Part shown: in pieces, positions 6,797-8,011 of the stretch
Position numbering within the stretch: the first letter of the stretch is position 1
Layout of the letters: the number at the start of each line of letters is the position of its first letter
From: DASUBN01 sp035691665
Lineage (GTDB): Bacteria > Pseudomonadota > Gammaproteobacteria > Natronospirales > REEB76
Assembly: GCA_035691665.1 (NCBI GenBank)
Contig: DASSIS010000037.1
Span: forward strand, 1 to 8,011
DNA length: 8,011 bases
Reading direction: 5' to 3'
The notes under the pieces: generated by a model
What the model was told of the DNA's origin: nothing
What the model saw: the letters and a program-made list of their open reading frames with translations, nothing else
The model's database searches: none
Made by a program: the position numbers and the translations under genes

Positions 6797-8011
6797 ATGG
6801 CGCAAGTCACGGTTAGACAACTGGCGGAAGTGGTCGGCACACCCGTCGATCGCCTGCTCACGCAGTTGGCCGAAGCCGGCATCCAGGTCGGTGACCCGGA
6901 CGCCGCCATCAGCGACGACCAGAAGATGCAGCTGCTGACGCACCTGCGCCAGAGCCACGGCGAGGATCCGAGCGCCGAACCGCGCAAGATCACCTTGAAG
7001 CGCCGCAGCGTCTCCGAGATCAAGCTCACCGGCAACCAGGGCCGGGCCAAGACCGTGAGCGTCGAGGTGCGCAAGAAGCGCACTTACGTGAAGCGCAGCG
7101 CGGTGATGGAAGAGGAGGCCAAGCGCCGCGCCGAAGAGGACGCCGTCCGCCAGGTCGAGCTCGACAAGCTGCGTGCCGAAGAGGCCGTACGCGAGGCCGC
7201 GCGGGCCGAGAAACAGGCCGCCGAGGACGCCAAGCGCCAGGCCGAGGAGCAGGAGCGCAAGGCGCGCCAGGAAGAGGAGAGCAAGCGCAAGCAGGAGGCC
7301 GAGAGCCACGCCCGTGCCGAGGCCGAACGCCGCCGTGCCGAAGCCGACGCCCGCCGCGAGGCGGACGAGGAAGACCGCCGCATGCGCGCCGCGCTGCCCA
7401 AGGGCAAGCCGGGTGCTCCCGCCGTCGCCGCCCCGACGCCGGTCGACGACAAGCAAGGCACCCGCTACGGCCGCGCCGAGCTCCACGTCGCCCACGAGAT
7501 GTCGAGCAAGCGCCGCAAGAAGCCCGGCAAGTCCAGGACCGCGGTCAGCGTGCAGCTCGAATCCAAGCACGGCTTCGAGAAGCCGGTGGCGCCGCAGGTG
7601 CGCGAGGTCCCCATCCCCGAGACCATCACCGTGGGCGAGCTCGCCGCACGCATGGCCGTGAAGGCCAACGAAGTCATCAAGGTGATGATGGGCATGGGCG
7701 CCATGGCCACCATCAACCAGCTCATCGACCAGGAGACCGCCGCTATCGTGGTGGACGAGATGGGCCACAAGGCCAAGCTGCTCAAGGAGAGCGATCTCGA
7801 GGACCAGGTCGTCAACGTCAAGCAGGAGGGCGAGGAAGTCACGCGCGCCCCGGTGGTCACCGTCATGGGCCACGTCGACCACGGCAAGACTTCGCTGCTC
7901 GATTACATCCGCAAGACCCGTGTCGCGGCCCGTGAGGCCGGCGGCATCACCCAGCACATCGGCGCCTACCACGTGCAGACCCCGAAGGGCGCCATCACCT
8001 TCCTCGACACA
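6797..8011 (+). CDS. infB: Translation initiation factor IF-2, 3'-truncated by window edge
   Basis: GTPase that brings fMet-tRNA to the 30S subunit and promotes subunit joining. The 405 visible codons run in frame to the last base. Residues 1-52 are the small IF2 N-terminal domain (VTVRQLAEVVGTPVDRLL). About 62-100 is the IF2-associated segment, including VSVEVRKKRTYVKRS. Roughly 104-197 is a highly charged Ala/Glu/Arg/Lys helix-forming linker. The second IF2-N domain is at about 275-330 (ETITVGELAARMAVKANEVIK). The G domain begins at about 350 with the P-loop GHVDHGKT at 358-365 and the switch I GGITQHIGAYHV, with its Thr at 385. The window ends at FLDT, the start of the G3 motif (DTPGH in relatives). 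The P-loop comes about 40 residues earlier than in E. coli, so the linker is shorter. In E. coli rbfA, truB and rpsO follow. Confidence 0.98.
   Translation, partial: MAQVTVRQLAEVVGTPVDRLLTQLAEAGIQVGDPDAAISDDQKMQLLTHLRQSHGEDPSAEPRKITLKRRSVSEIKLTGNQGRAKTVSVEVRKKRTYVKRSAVMEEEAKRRAEEDAVRQVELDKLRAEEAVREAARAEKQAAEDAKRQAEEQERKARQEEESKRKQEAESHARAEAERRRAEADARREADEEDRRMRAALPKGKPGAPAVAAPTPVDDKQGTRYGRAELHVAHEMSSKRRKKPGKSRTAVSVQLESKHGFEKPVAPQVREVPIPETITVGELAARMAVKANEVIKVMMGMGAMATINQLIDQETAAIVVDEMGHKAKLLKESDLEDQVVNVKQEGEEVTRAPVVTVMGHVDHGKTSLLDYIRKTRVAAREAGGITQHIGAYHVQTPKGAITFLDT

Noticed and set aside
6578..7972. 464-codon open frame on the - strand opposite the nusA end and infB
   Set aside because: It is the shadow of nusA and infB coding. 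The Leu/Ala-rich translation mirrors the Glu/Lys/Arg/Ala-rich linker of IF2.

Overview
This is a GC-rich stretch of bacterial chromosome, very probably from a gammaproteobacterium. It joins two conserved housekeeping blocks on the + strand. The evidence for the lineage is protein resemblance (recalled E. coli homologues align end to end with RimP, NusA and the IF2 N-terminal part) and the order initiator tRNA - rimP - nusA - infB, which is the E. coli metY operon order. I cannot name a genus.

Positions 1-4376 hold the end of a respiratory complex I (nuo) operon: the C-terminal three quarters of nuoL, then complete nuoM and nuoN. These encode the three antiporter-like proton-pumping subunits of the membrane arm. 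The genes are packed 4-13 bases apart and show the expected membrane Lys/Glu residues.

Positions 4377-4769 are the only sizeable non-protein stretch and the most interesting part. A good sigma70-type promoter with a GC-rich discriminator precedes an initiator tRNA-fMet gene with encoded CCA. The tRNA is followed by a 226-base leader with several hairpins. Three of these look like intrinsic terminators, and the last ends about 20 bases before the rimP start. Readthrough of this array must set how much rimP-nusA-infB mRNA is made from the tRNA promoter.

Positions 4770-8011 hold rimP (30S maturation), nusA (transcription elongation/termination factor) and the first 405 codons of infB (IF2). The window ends inside the GTPase domain of infB, at the start of the G3 motif. 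The upstream block supplies proton-motive force. The downstream block couples initiator tRNA, ribosome maturation, transcript elongation and translation initiation in one transcription unit.

I see no mobile element, CRISPR array, toxin-antitoxin or defence genes, and no credible undescribed protein system. The points worth a second look are in the RNA leader: the terminator array, possible alternative pairings (including tRNA 5' end with the first terminator), and a non-canonical U1-U72 opposition in the initiator tRNA.
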